Assembly (NCBI GenBank): GCA_030323885.1
Contig: CM059194.1
Coordinates: forward strand, 22,279,780-22,343,779
From: Branchipolynoe longqiensis
Taxonomy: Eukaryota > Annelida > Polychaeta > Phyllodocida > Polynoidae
Reading direction: 5' to 3'
Length of the DNA stretch: 64,000 nucleotides
Part shown: piece after piece, positions 1-9,985 of the stretch
Numbering within the stretch: position 1 is the stretch's first letter
How the letters are laid out: each line of letters begins with the position of its first letter
Position numbers and translations under genes: made by a program
Notes under the pieces: generated by a model
The model's input: the letters and a program-made list of their open reading frames with translations, nothing else
Told to the model about the DNA's origin: nothing
The model's database searches: none

Positions 1-130
1 CGCTAGCAGACACAACCTATATGCACAGATTTGCCCAGAACCAGTTTCAGCAGTTCCGCAGAAACAACTGAGGCAAAAATTCAAAAGCCATCGGACTGTG
101 CAACTTTAAAGTTCGAATTTTTGGATAATA

Positions 131-611
131 TAGTATAACCCCGTTAAATCAAACTTGAAGGGACCCTAGAAATTTGTTTGGATTAACCGATCATTGGTTT
201 AACCGAGCTTTGACTTTGACTTGGCTTTGGCAAAAACGGGGGTGCATTATGAATGTACAATGTATTTGGACACTATGATTATTGTTTTTTTTATGTATAT
301 ACAGTTTAACCCCATTAAACCAACCGTGGTTAAATCAAACGATCGGTTAATCCAAACTTTTTTTGCCGACCTGGCAAATTACTACCATTTATCATATAAA
401 AAAGTCTCAGATGACCTTAAAACCACATGAAAGTTTGGTTTAACCGTACCGGAAGTGGCCTGGGGCCGACATTTATGTTTGCATTAACCGATACTTTGGA
501 TTAACCGACTTTGGTTTAACAAACGTTTTTATATGATAAATGGTACTATTTTGCCGGGCCGCCGAAAAAAGTTTCGATTAACCGATCGTTTGGTTTAACG
601 GGGTTGTACTG
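131..611. mobile_element. MITE with Tigger/pogo-like ends
   Basis: The ends form inverted repeats: left TAGTATAACCCCGTTAAA, right (reverse complement) CAGTACAACCCCGTTAAACC. TA dinucleotides flank both ends. The interior is full of GGTTTAACC / GGTTAATCC words in both orientations, and the duplicate locus near 34,490 lacks it. CAGTA-type ends with TA duplications are known from pogo/Tigger-type transposons; the assignment is inference because there is no transposase. A related copy lies at 15,353-15,683. Confidence 0.7.
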
Positions 612-902
612 TAATATGTTTCATCGGACCATGCAAATTTAATGACCAGCCACAGGGTATGACTCGGTCCAAACTAGTTCCACGTTCCCATCCTGATATG
701 ACCTTAGATGTTACTAGGATGTGAAGCAGAAATAAAGATAGCAAACTTGCAAGTTGTCTTACCTTTTATGGACTATGTTAACAATCCTGGAAATGTGCAC
801 ATCATTGGGAAGTAACTGGTTCGCTTCGTTGCATTGAGATGTCAGTTGTGTTTGTCCAAATGACATGCAGACTGCATGCTTGGTTCGGGATGAACAACAG
901 AG

Positions 903-1136
903 TCCGCTGGGATCCTCTGGACTCCTCTGGGCTCCTTCAGCCTCCTCCTGGCTCCTCCGGCCTCCTCGGCCTCCTCCGGCCTCCTCTGGGTCCTCTGGGC
1001 TCCTGCAGGCTCCTCCGGGCTCTTTGAGGCTCCTCGGGCTCCTCCACGCTTCACCGGGCTCCTCTAGGCTCCTCCTGGGTCCTCTGGGCTCCTCCTGGGT
1101 CGTCCAGGCTTCTCTTGGGTCCTCCAGGCTGTGACT
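903..1136. repeat. CTCCTCCGGG-type minisatellite
   Basis: Tandem array of roughly 9-12 base units based on GGCTCCTCCGG/CTCCTCTG. It creates long open frames rich in Pro, Ser, Gly, Glu and Arg on both strands, which I treat as artefacts. The same array occurs at 34,812-35,045 in the right-hand duplicate. Confidence 0.85.
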
Positions 1137-1263
1137 GACGACCTTCACCTTCAGTCCATCAGACGCAGCGTGCAGACAACAATTGGTATCTGTAGTGTTC
1201 CCACCACTTCAGTGAGTGGAGGAGCGCGAGGCTGGTCCGCATGCACACGGCTTACTTAGTTAG

Positions 1264-1303
1264 GCGGGGGGAGGGGAGGGGGGGAGGGGAGGGGGGGGAC
1301 CAC
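1264..1303. repeat. G-rich low-complexity tract
   Basis: About 40 bases of mostly G with scattered A on the plus strand. The corresponding place in the other duplicate (about 35,175-35,215) is also G-rich but differs in length. Confidence 0.7.
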
Positions 1304-1378
1304 GGACATCCTAAATAATGATCCTCAGTTAGTGTCACACAGTGTGTGCCAAGCCAATCGAAATGACCCCCTATATAA

Positions 1379-1383
1379 TTATA

Positions 1384-1428
<45 letters not shown>

Positions 1429-1430
1429 CA
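1379..1430. repeat. TA microsatellite
   Basis: Run of TA dinucleotides with a few interruptions. 1,431-2,035 continues as unique-looking AT-rich duplicated sequence with no gene that I can support. Confidence 0.85.
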
Positions 1431-2035
1431 GTCACTCTGCTGAAAACTGGTCAGCATGGGATGGGATATTAAAACATCAATAAAAAAGTCAATATAATCA
1501 CTACATATTTCTGTATATTATGCCATGAGTAATATGCTTCTCAACATGAAATTATTTAATTCTCCTTAGATTTGTATTAAGCAGACTGTGTGGTGTCCTA
1601 AGCATGTGTTAGATCTGAGCAACAGATGTCATATTGCCATATGACATAGCTTAATCATGGACTACACCTTTATTTTTTATCTCATCAATTTATATTTTAC
1701 ATAGATTTAAATGGCTTTCATTTGCAACCAAAAAATGTTAAAAATTCAAATATTAGATTTTAACTCTCCATGTGACACTTCTGGCCAGTTTTCAGGAGAG
1801 TGACCCATATAGATGTACCTCTATATATATTTATATTTATATGCATATCATTCTCAGGCGCGAATCACAGAGTAGAGCGTCCCTGGTTAGGATTGGTGCC
1901 CGTGGCAGCGCCCCCAGTCACGTGGTGGAGGAGCATGCTCCATTCAGAATGGGGGCACAACATTGGTAATTGACAATAATAATAACCTCCCTGCTTATGC
2001 GTCACATATACATATATATATATATGAGTGGAACA

Positions 2036-2300
2036 GGCGTACAGCCTGACACTCCACTCAACTCCTCCCAACCAATCAATAACCAACAGGGTGAGCACCA
2101 GCATGCCAGGCTCCCAGCCTGTCACTCCACTCAACTCCTCCCAACCAATCAAAAACCAACAGGGTGAGTACCAGCATGCTAGGCTCCCAGCCTGGCACTC
2201 CACTCAACTCCTCCCAACCAATCAAAAACCAATAGGGTTAGCACCAGCATGCCAGGCTCCCAGTCTGACACTCCACTCAACTCCTCCCATCCAATATTAA
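2036..2300. repeat. Tandem repeat, unit about 76 bases
   Basis: Three to four imperfect copies of a unit containing CTCCACTCAACTCCTCCCA, CCAATCAAAAACCAACAGGG and CAGCATGCCAGGCTCCCAG. The short ORFs here are read-throughs of the repeat. From 2,300 to about 3,020 I see AT-rich, non-coding sequence without a recognised element. Confidence 0.85.
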
Positions 2301-3019
2301 GCCAATATCCAGCTACCAATCCCATCACACTACCATCCGCAGCCCTCCAGGCTGCCCATCCAAACGTCAGTCCGCAACAGCGCCTCCAACTGACAACTAC
2401 AACACCTACCTCTTTTTACCCACCCACCCACACCTGCCGATTAATTGGCGAGCCAATCAAACGAACTAGTAAATTAAACGTTAAAATTAAACTAGAACTC
2501 AATTAACAGAGTTACTTAACCACATCATTAATAATAGCCAATTGACAACTGAGCAAATGGCAGATCACCTTTACTTGATTAAATGTAGACCATACACTAA
2601 TTTTTACCATGTACAAATTCATTTCTGCTTATTACCTTGTTCATGGGTATGCAGGTATAGCAATACCTCAGGGAGTTTGACGCCCCTGCCTTGCAGAGTT
2701 CTAAACCACTGCCTTGTGGTACAGGTCCTTGACAGAACCGAAGGCTAAGGGAGCAAACCCTAAACAGAAAACCATGTCACTGTGGCAGCATTAAGGGCGG
2801 TTGATGTATGGAACTCCCAACATCTCCCGACCAGCCACTGCAGGGACAAATAGTTTTGCGCCTGTCTTGACATGTTCTTGCCGGTGTGAAACCTCTATTT
2901 GCTCCCCGAGAGAGTGCCGCTGGTAACTTGCAAAAGCCAGCAGCACTTCAACACTTTTGCAGGCAGCTTTCATGAAATGTACAACCGCACACAAAACCAA
3001 CAAAGCTCAACACAGCAAA

Positions 3020-5235
3020 ATTAAGTACCATCAGTCACAGGGAGAGCTTCGAGCGGGAGATGGACAGCGCTCTCGCACAATGGGAGGAGAAGGAAAGCCC
3101 AACACCAGATGAGGAATGGGCAGCGTTGCAACAGGTTGTATACAACACAGCTAAAACTTATCTCGGCAAGCCAGACAGAAAACATCAGGACTGGTTCAAC
3201 CCAACAATCAGGAGCTACAGAATCTTATGAGCAGAAGAGACCAAGCCCACCAGAGAGTGTTCCAGACCAGGAACACTAGATCCACCACTGCAGCATACAA
3301 AGATGCCTGCAGATTGCAACAAAAATGCACCCGTGCATTGAAGTCAGACTGGTGGGAAATGAAGGCAGAGGAGCTGCAGAGAGCTGCAGACAGAAACAAC
3401 ATGATGGGCTTCTACAGCGGACTGAAGGAAGTGTGGGGACCCGTGAAGAAGGGAGCTGTTCACCTGAAATCAACAGATGGAACGGAGACCTTTTCCGACA
3501 GCAAGAGAGTTGTGGCAAGATGGAGCGAACACTTCCAGAAGCTACTCAACGTCCCTGGCGACATAGATCACGAAGCTCTGAACAACATCCAGCAGCGCAT
3601 TACCAAAACATGCCTCGATGAGATTCCAACCATGGATGAGATGGCTAGAGCAATCGCCAGCCTGAAAGATGGCAAAGCACCTGGGGGCGATGGAATTCCT
3701 GCTGAGGTATGGAAGCATGGAGGAGACAATCTGCTCAACAGACTGCACCAACTAATCACCAATGCCTGGGAGGAGGGTTCTGTACCCCAAGCATGGAAGG
3801 ATGCCAGCATTGTAACCATCTACAAGAAAGGTGATCGAACAGACTGTGGGAACTATAGAGGAATCTCTCTTCTTTCCATAGCAGGGAAGATCTTCGCCAG
3901 GATCCTACTCAACAGACTATCTATTCACATAACACCTGGTGTAGTTCCGGAGTCACAGCGTGGCTTCAGAGGTAACCGGAGCACTGTGGATATGATATTT
4001 TGTCTCCGACAGCTACAAGAAAAGTGCATTGAGCAGGACCGACCACTGTACATGGTATTTGTCGATTTCACTAAGGCATTTGATACAGTCGGGAGGACCG
4101 GGCTATGGCAGCTACTGAGGAAGTACGGATGCCCAGAGAAGTTCACAACTATGATCGAGGCTCTACATACAGGAATGATGGCGAACGTTAGTGCTGGAGG
4201 GGAAGTCTCGGAATCGTTCGGGGTTACCAATGGGGTCAAGCAAGGTTGTGTACTGGCCCCCACGCTCTTCTCCATCTTCCTATCAGCAATGCTAGACGAG
4301 GCTTTCCGAGACATGGGGGATGGCATCTATATACAGTCCAGACAGAGCGCTGACCTATTCAATGTCGCACACTTCAGAGCGAAGACCAAGACTACTCAGA
4401 TACTGGTGAGAGAGCTACTATTCGCAGATGACAGTGCACTGGTTGCCCACTCTGCTGAAGAGACCCAGAAAATAGTGGACGCTTTCTCTGATGCATCAAA
4501 GAAGTTTGGCCTGAAAATTAACATCAAGAAGACGGAGGTGCTGTACCAACCCAACTCTACAAGAACCCGAGAGGAGGAGATCATGGTTGACGGAAACAAG
4601 CTGAACTCTGTTCCGGAATTCACCTATCTCGGAAGCACTATATCAAGTGATGGACACATTGATGCTGAGATACAGAGGAGGATGGCCAAGGCTAGCGCAT
4701 CTTTCGGCCGACTACGCCAGAGACTCTGGAACAACCACCATGTGTCCATTCGGATCAAAGGTAAGATCTACCGCGCAATCGTGCTATCCACCCTACTATA
4801 CGGAGCTGAGGCCTGGACAGTGTACAGACAGCAGGTGAAAAAGCTGCATGCCTTCATGATGCGACATCTGCGTTCAATCATGAGGCTAACCTGGAAGGAC
4901 AAAGTGATGAATAAGGAAATACTCGAACAGATGGGGCTGCCCTCTATGGAAGATCTTCTCATCAAAAAGAATCTCCGGTTGACTGGACACCTCATGAGGA
5001 TGTCATCAGACAGGCTACCAAAGCAGATCCTCTATTCTCAACTGTCTTCTGGCTACAGAAAGAGAGGGCGTCCCCATCTCCGGTTCAAAGATACCATCAA
5101 GAGAAACCTGAAGCTGAGAGACATTAAGACCGACTCATGGACGCAACTCTCACAGCAGAGAGCTAAATGGAGAGCAGCAGTCAAGTAATGAAAGCAGTCT
5201 TTGTCGCATCGCGACCGACAGCATGATGATGATGA
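3020..5235 (+). mobile_element. Non-LTR retrotransposon (LINE), 5'-truncated
   Basis: Carries a reverse-transcriptase ORF (separate entry), a short 3' untranslated segment and an ATG-repeat tail (GATGATGATGATGATG, from about 5,222). Short microsatellite tails of this kind are typical of RTE-type LINEs, so an RTE-like clade is plausible but not proven. The second copy at 7,640-8,898 ends in the same tail. No endonuclease domain is visible upstream of 3,020, so the element is probably 5'-truncated. 5,236-5,620 holds no recognised gene. Confidence 0.85.
3227..5188 (+). CDS. LINE reverse transcriptase, C-terminal 653 codons
   Basis: Uninterrupted ORF with the order expected of a non-LTR reverse transcriptase: linker with KSDWWEMKAEELQ, finger region with GDGIPAEVW, the DFTKAFDTV motif (first catalytic Asp), TNGVKQGCVLAPTLFS, the FADD box (LLFADDSALVA) and a FTYLGSTIS thumb, then an RGRPHLRFKDTIKR tail. 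It would copy LINE RNA at a nicked chromosomal target. The Met at 3,227 is probably not the native start: homologous sequence continues upstream from about 3,020 in another frame (ALAQWEEKE, LGKPDRKHQDWF), with a one-base slip near 3,203. So the element is near-intact but broken at its 5' side. Confidence 0.9.
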   Translation: MSRRDQAHQRVFQTRNTRSTTAAYKDACRLQQKCTRALKSDWWEMKAEELQRAADRNNMMGFYSGLKEVWGPVKKGAVHLKSTDGTETFSDSKRVVARWSEHFQKLLNVPGDIDHEALNNIQQRITKTCLDEIPTMDEMARAIASLKDGKAPGGDGIPAEVWKHGGDNLLNRLHQLITNAWEEGSVPQAWKDASIVTIYKKGDRTDCGNYRGISLLSIAGKIFARILLNRLSIHITPGVVPESQRGFRGNRSTVDMIFCLRQLQEKCIEQDRPLYMVFVDFTKAFDTVGRTGLWQLLRKYGCPEKFTTMIEALHTGMMANVSAGGEVSESFGVTNGVKQGCVLAPTLFSIFLSAMLDEAFRDMGDGIYIQSRQSADLFNVAHFRAKTKTTQILVRELLFADDSALVAHSAEETQKIVDAFSDASKKFGLKINIKKTEVLYQPNSTRTREEEIMVDGNKLNSVPEFTYLGSTISSDGHIDAEIQRRMAKASASFGRLRQRLWNNHHVSIRIKGKIYRAIVLSTLLYGAEAWTVYRQQVKKLHAFMMRHLRSIMRLTWKDKVMNKEILEQMGLPSMEDLLIKKNLRLTGHLMRMSSDRLPKQILYSQLSSGYRKRGRPHLRFKDTIKRNLKLRDIKTDSWTQLSQQRAKWRAAVK

Positions 5236-5621
5236 TGATGACCTTGTTGTTCATCATTGTTGTACCACCATGATCCATATGTTGCACTTACCATCTCATG
5301 TCCATATGTCATCACCTTACATGACCTTAGGTCGGTCGTGGCTTCCCTGCTAAACAATAACATGTACCATGACTTGCTCTGAGGGGGCCATGCCCAAATA
5401 AATGCCATGTTTTCCCACCTCAGTCTCCTTGTCTTCTGTGCCTGTGAGCAATGTTCAATAAGTGCACAAGTATCTAAGTTAAGTATGTAGAATCAAATCT
5501 AGATAATTGCTTTGGTTTTGAGAATTGTGTGCTTTCATCGGATTATGCAGCTTTAGCTTTGGAAATATTTATACTAAATGTATTTTGGTCTGCATACCAA
5601 AATGTGGAAGATGACAAGCTT

Positions 5622-5965
5622 GTAGTTTGTTTGTTGTTGTTTTACGTCCTAGTAACATCTAAGGTCATATCAAGATGGGTACAAACTTGTGACAGTCCGC
5701 ACTCATGGTGACTTTAAACGGCTGCCCCCTGGGAGACCAGGCCACCAGCACCATGAGTTGATATCCCACTCAGTCACATTATCCTGGGACTGACCCAACC
5801 AGTCCTTGCCCTTTTCTAGTAATGCCGAGCGCCTGGCTAGGAAGCGACAAGTATCAGTTTTTAAGTCATTGGTTTGACTCAACCAGGGTTCAAACCCACG
5901 ATCCCACGGTCTACCAACACGAGAGATGGATGCTCTAACTCATTTGGCCATCCCGTCTGGTGATA
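5622..5965 (-). mobile_element. tRNA-derived SINE, full-length type 1
   Basis: Read on the minus strand it has a tRNA-like head with A-box TGGCCAAATGAGTTAGAGC and a B-box-like GGGTTTGAACCC, a body with CCTAGCCAGGCGCTCGGCAT and ATATCAACTCATGGTGCTGG, and a tail CGTCCTGATATGACCTTAGATG followed by ACGTAAAACAACAAC. At least a dozen copies and fragments of this family are in the window. It encodes nothing and depends on a LINE for mobility. Confidence 0.85.
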
Positions 5966-6782
5966 TGATAACCTTGTAAGACTTGTTCTGATGGCAGGTT
6001 CTATTAGGCTGACTCAGCATTCCTTCTGTGGAAGAATAACTGTTTCAAGATGGCACCAGTATCTAAGTTAGATATGTAATATCAAATCTACGCAAGTGCA
6101 CTGCTTTTCAAAAACCTAATGGTTCTATCGGATTATTCAGCTTTAAATAATTTCTAGTTAAGATGACTAGCTGATGCAACAGTCTAATGATTTGTAAACC
6201 GGGTATTCCAGTTGGAAGATAGCCCCGTAGTCCAAACCCAATTATACCATTTACTTAATGTTTGTTGTCAGTATTTGTTTTAATTAATCATTTATTTATT
6301 TATTTGTAATATTACCTTCTGGTATCTATCGCTCTACACTTTCGGAAATGGGCAAAATGCCAATAAACAATGATAAAGTAAGTGTCCTGGTAAGTGTGCA
6401 TTCATTGTAGTCTGCACCCATTCTGTGTGAACGCTGGATTAACTTTTTTTGTATTCTTGGAAAAGAGTTGGCCCAGTTCGGTGTGAGGCCTGTATGGAGT
6501 TTGACCCAGGGAATTATCTTTCTAGATCATGTGAATGTGGCTACTCTGCCAACTGGCATTCAAAATTATGTCAATTTGAGCATGGGAAAATCAGACGAAT
6601 GGGATTATCCAAGCTTTGTGGGTATGGTTGATTATCCAACAACATACTTTTGCTCCACTTTGGTATGAATCCTGGGGAGTATTTCTGTGGCTTATCTGCA
6701 CATAACATATGTTGCTTCATCGGGGATCTTTCCAGTAACAAGAAACAAAAACTCACATGCCCAGACCCGGGATTGAACCAGG
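5690..6782 (+). repeat. Duplicated block, left copy
   Basis: Collinear with 38,130-39,150 plus 39,727-39,803 in the same orientation. It contains SINE sequence, a half of the TTAA-type MITE family (6,000-6,150), an AATAAA-bearing AT-rich part and the 3' half of a tRNA-Phe-like sequence. The right copy is interrupted by an LTR-like insertion at 39,151-39,726, the left by the element starting at 6,783. Confidence 0.8.
6759..6782 (-). pseudogene. tRNA-Phe-like sequence, 3' half
   Basis: T arm and acceptor end of a tRNA-Phe-like sequence. The remaining 5' part lies at 15,099-15,150, displaced by the 8.3 kb nested insertion. An unbroken but diverged version is at 39,779-39,850. CAGG at 6,779-6,782 is the left target duplication of that insertion. 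Confidence 0.75.
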
Positions 6783-6865
6783 TGTAAAAATATACGGATT
6801 TTCGGTTCGGAATTATATATTGGCAGAGAGCATTATTATCCACAGGCGACGGAGTGGGGACCAAG

Positions 6866-7389
6866 TGTAAAATATTCCGATAAAACGCATTGGTGGGGGA
6901 ATGCAAATGGTCTATAATGGTAAATGGTATTGATGTAGTTGCTGGTGATCCTTTACTTATGGTCAATAGTCATTGTGTATTAGGTAGATAGTGTGAAGGA
7001 GGCACAATAGATAGTATGTCAGGGGCACTTGGAGCTCTACTCATTACCCCCTCCCCCCTCTGTTAGTCACGGATCACCACACATTCAGCTCAGGCAGGTG
7101 GTGGCCAAGCAGCCACACCACATGGTGGTGGTGGGCAGATCACAGTAGCCATGGTGACACAAGAATGCTTGATGTTCATTGGTGGAACTATAAATGCTTG
7201 ATTCTCATTGGCGAATACGGTCAGCTGGTATGCCATACCAGATCCATGTACCACTATATAATAATAAACCTGAGGGCATTGTCTCTCTATCTACTTTCAT
7301 TCTTTATACTCTTCCTTTCTCTTCTTCCCTGTATGGATTTCATTATAGGCTGCCTACACAAACCACAGATTCCAGCTGAGGACTTTACA
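6866..7389. mobile_element. LTR-like/MITE insertion, 524 bp
   Basis: Starts TGTAAAATATTCCGATAAA and ends GAGGACTTTACA, with CAAG on both sides (6,862-6,865 and 7,390-7,393). The empty site is visible in the sister element at about 47,824-47,835 (GGGACCAAGGTTATG). Copies at 36,230-36,754 and 39,151-39,726. Near its right end are an ATAATAATAAACC motif and a CT-rich tract, which would fit an LTR, but no internal coding region accompanies any copy. Confidence 0.8.
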
Positions 7390-7639
7390 CAAGGTTATGT
7401 AATAGAAAAGCAGTGGGTGCCCCACTCGCTGTGTGACATATTAGACTATGGGGGATATATGTTAGTGCATACTGCCCGAGATTATGATGAGATGTTCCTA
7501 TAGAAGAGACAGTTAATGTTTGGTGAAATGTTCCCTCTGGATGCAAGTGGAGGAAAAGGATATTTTTAATATATATATATTTATTGTAACTGTCTGCAAC
7601 TACCTGTTACCACAGGGCCGATGGGCCAGTACACCAGCC

Positions 7640-8898
7640 ATCATCATCATCATCATGCTGTCGGTCGCGATGCGTCAAAGACTGCTTTCATTACTTGACT
7701 GCTGCTCTCCATTTAGCTCTCTGCTGTGAGAGTTGCGTCCATGAGTCAATCTTAATGTCTCTCAGCTTCAGGTTTCTCTTGATGGTATCCTGGAACTGGA
7801 GACGAGGGTGCCCTCTCTTTCTGTAGCCAGAAGACAGTTGAGAATAGAGGATCTGCTTTGGTAGCCTGTCTGATGACATCCTCATGAGCTTTCCAGTCCA
7901 CCGGAGATTCTTTTTGATCAGAAGATCTTTCATAGAGGGCAGCCCCATCTGTTCGAGTATTTCCTTATTTGTCACTTTGTCCTTCCAGGTTAGCCTCATG
8001 ATTGAACGCAGATGTCGCATCATGAAGGCATGCAGCTTTTTCACCTGTCGTCTGTACACTGTCCAGGCCTCGGCTCCGTAGAGTAGGGTGGATAGCACGA
8101 TTGCATGGTAGATCTTACCTTTGACCCGAATGGACACATGGTGGTTGTTCCAGAGTCTCTGGCGTAGTCGGCCGAAAGATAGGCTAGCCTTGGCCATCCT
8201 CCTCTGTATTTCAGCATCAATGCGTCCATCACTTGATATAGTGCTTCCGAGGTAGGTGAATTCCGGAACAGAGTTCAGCTTGTTTCCGTCAACCATGATC
8301 TCCTCCTCTCGGGTTCTTGTAGAGTTGGGTTGGTACAGCACCTCCATCTTCTTGATGTTAATCTTCAGGCCAAACTTCTTTGATGCATCGGAGAAAGCGT
8401 CCACTATTTTCTGGATCTCTTCAGCAGAGTGGGCAACCAGTGCACTGTCATCTGCGAATAGTAGCTCTCTCACCAGTATCTGAGTAGTCTTGGTCTTCGC
8501 TCTGAAGTGTGCGACATTGAATAGGTCAGCGCTCTGTCTGAACTGTATATAGATGCCATCCCCCATGTCTCGGAAAGCCTCGTCGAGCATTGCTGATAGG
8601 AAGATGGAGAAGAGTGTGGGGGCCAGTACACAACCTTGCTTGACCCCATTGGTAACCCTGAACGATTCCGAGACTTCCCCTCCAACACTAACGTTCATCA
8701 TCATTCCTGTATTTAGAGCCTCGATCATAGTTGTGAACTTCTCTGGGCATCCGTACTTCCTCAGTAGCTGCCATAGCCCGGTCCTCCCGACTGTATCAAA
8801 TGACTTAGTGAAATCGACAAATACCATGTACAGTGGTCGGTCCTGCTCAATGCACTTTTCTTGTAGCTGTCGGAAACAAAATATCATATCCACGGTGC
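7640..8898 (-). mobile_element. 5'-truncated LINE copy with target duplication
   Basis: Second copy of the LINE at 3,020-5,235, inverted. The ATG-repeat tail lies at its left end (read as ATCATCATC) and the 5' truncation is at about 8,898. ACCAGCC flanks both ends (within 7,632-7,639 and at 8,899-8,905). The unoccupied site, CACACCAGCCTCATC, is in the sister outer element near 48,077-48,091. This fits target-primed reverse transcription with early termination. Confidence 0.85.
7691..8898 (-). CDS. LINE reverse transcriptase, truncated copy
   Basis: Open frame covering the C-terminal roughly 400 residues of the reverse transcriptase: DFTKSFDTV, TNGVKQGCVLAPTLFS, LLFADDSALVA and the FTYLGSTIS thumb. 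By eye it differs from the copy at 3,227-5,188 at about 23 positions in some 400, with no stop or frameshift. It lacks the N-terminal part and any endonuclease, so it cannot move itself. The few residues upstream of 8,898 in the same frame come from target sequence. Confidence 0.85.
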
Positions 8899-9179
8899 AC
8901 CAGCCATACTGCATACATTATGTACACCACCTGCAGCTGGGTTGGGTGACCGCTGCCCGTGGGGGGGGGGGGGGTCACCTCCCAGGCTGTGGAGGGTGCC
9001 TGATTGGCTGGCTGTGGGAGGTCCAGTCCCCTGCACCCCCATGCCCCACCTGACCACACTAGCCTCACTTTGATATTGATTATTCTGGACAGTGCTCCAG
9101 ACACACTGGGCAGCAACACTCTACTCCTGCCTCTTGAGTGAGACACTCTCTCATGGGCAGGTACCCAGACACTCTGTCT
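8899..9179. other. Right arm of outer LTR-like element
   Basis: Resumes the outer element between the LINE and the Ngaro-like insertion. Matches 48,080-48,400 apart from a G homopolymer at about 8,960-8,973. No gene seen. Confidence 0.7.
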
Positions 9180-9437
9180 GATGCGCGAGAAGGAAGACAG
9201 AAGGCGGAAGTGGGAACTGAGGCGTTTATTGAACGCCTCGGGAAACATAACATCAGACAATGAATACAGAATCAAATACATAATAGGGGATGTACAGTAA
9301 GGCAATGCAATCAAAAATATGTAAGATAAAGTATAATGTTTTGTGTCTAATGAAAGTTCATATGTAGCTTATGGTATCGGCCCGAGGAGGAGATCTTGCA
9401 GGTTATGGCAGGGGGTGCGCCGAGGAGCCCTCCACCA
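9180..9437. repeat. Ngaro-like element split repeat A1
   Basis: About 258 bases, identical by eye to 9,728-9,985. Contains AGGCGTTTATTGAACGCCTC, a short hairpin, and ends at CCGAGGAGCCCTCCACCA. 9,438-9,477 is a short segment unique to this end. Confidence 0.9.
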
Positions 9438-9477
9438 CGGTAGAGAGAAAGATGAGGAGAGTTGGGTGGGTGGGCGG

Positions 9478-9727
9478 AGAAGAGAGGCAGCGTGGAGGAG
9501 ACTGGAGGCGAATGGCTGAAGGAGGCGGCGGGCGGCCTTATAAGGGAAGAGGGTGAGGGGTGGCAGGAGAGGCGTGAACGCTCAAGGCGGGGGGAGGGCG
9601 GAGGTGAGGAGCAGGCGTCGCGTGAGGCGTGAATGCCGGCTGACAGCGCGGCCTGAGGGGGGGGGGGGGGGGGGGGGGAGTCGCTCTCCCTTCCCTCGCA
9701 TCAAACGAAATGCTTCGCATTACGGCC
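9478..9727. repeat. Ngaro-like element split repeat B1
   Basis: Matches 14,495-14,741, apart from a long G homopolymer whose length differs between copies. Ends CTTCGCATTACGGCC directly before A2. The G tract may also be a sequencing or assembly weak point. Confidence 0.9.
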
Positions 9728-9985
9728 GATGCGCGAGAAGGAAGACAGAAGGCGGAAGTGGGAACTGAGGCGTTTATTGAACGCCTCGGGAAACATAACA
9801 TCAGACAATGAATACAGAATCAAATACATAATAGGGGATGTACAGTAAGGCAATGCAATCAAAAATATGTAAGATAAAGTATAATGTTTTGTGTCTAATG
9901 AAAGTTCATATGTAGCTTATGGTATCGGCCCGAGGAGGAGATCTTGCAGGTTATGGCAGGGGGTGCGCCGAGGAGCCCTCCACCA
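9728..9985. repeat. Ngaro-like element split repeat A2
   Basis: Internal copy of A. The recombinase ORF ends inside it (stop at 9,951-9,953), so the last few recombinase codons overlap the repeat. The same arrangement is seen in the second element at the right edge of the window. Confidence 0.9.

Larger units (their letters stand above)
1..2035 (+). repeat. Left copy of a segmental duplication
   Basis: The block starting at the window edge is closely matched, in the same orientation, by 34,371-36,905. Shared landmarks in order: the segment from GCAGACACAACCTATA, the CTCC-rich minisatellite, the TA microsatellite, the stretch with TGTATATTATGCCATGA, and CATTCTCAGGC...AGAGCGTCCCTG followed by GGTTAGGATTGGTGCCCG. 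This copy carries a MITE at 131-611 that the right copy lacks; the right copy has about 400 bases near 35,417-35,820 and an LTR-like insertion at 36,230-36,754 that this copy lacks. No coding capacity is evident. Confidence 0.85.

Noticed and set aside
759..1148. Pro/Glu/Gly/Arg-rich ORFs on both strands, also at 34,714-35,364
   Set aside because: Shadow of the CTCC minisatellite; both strands are open because of composition.
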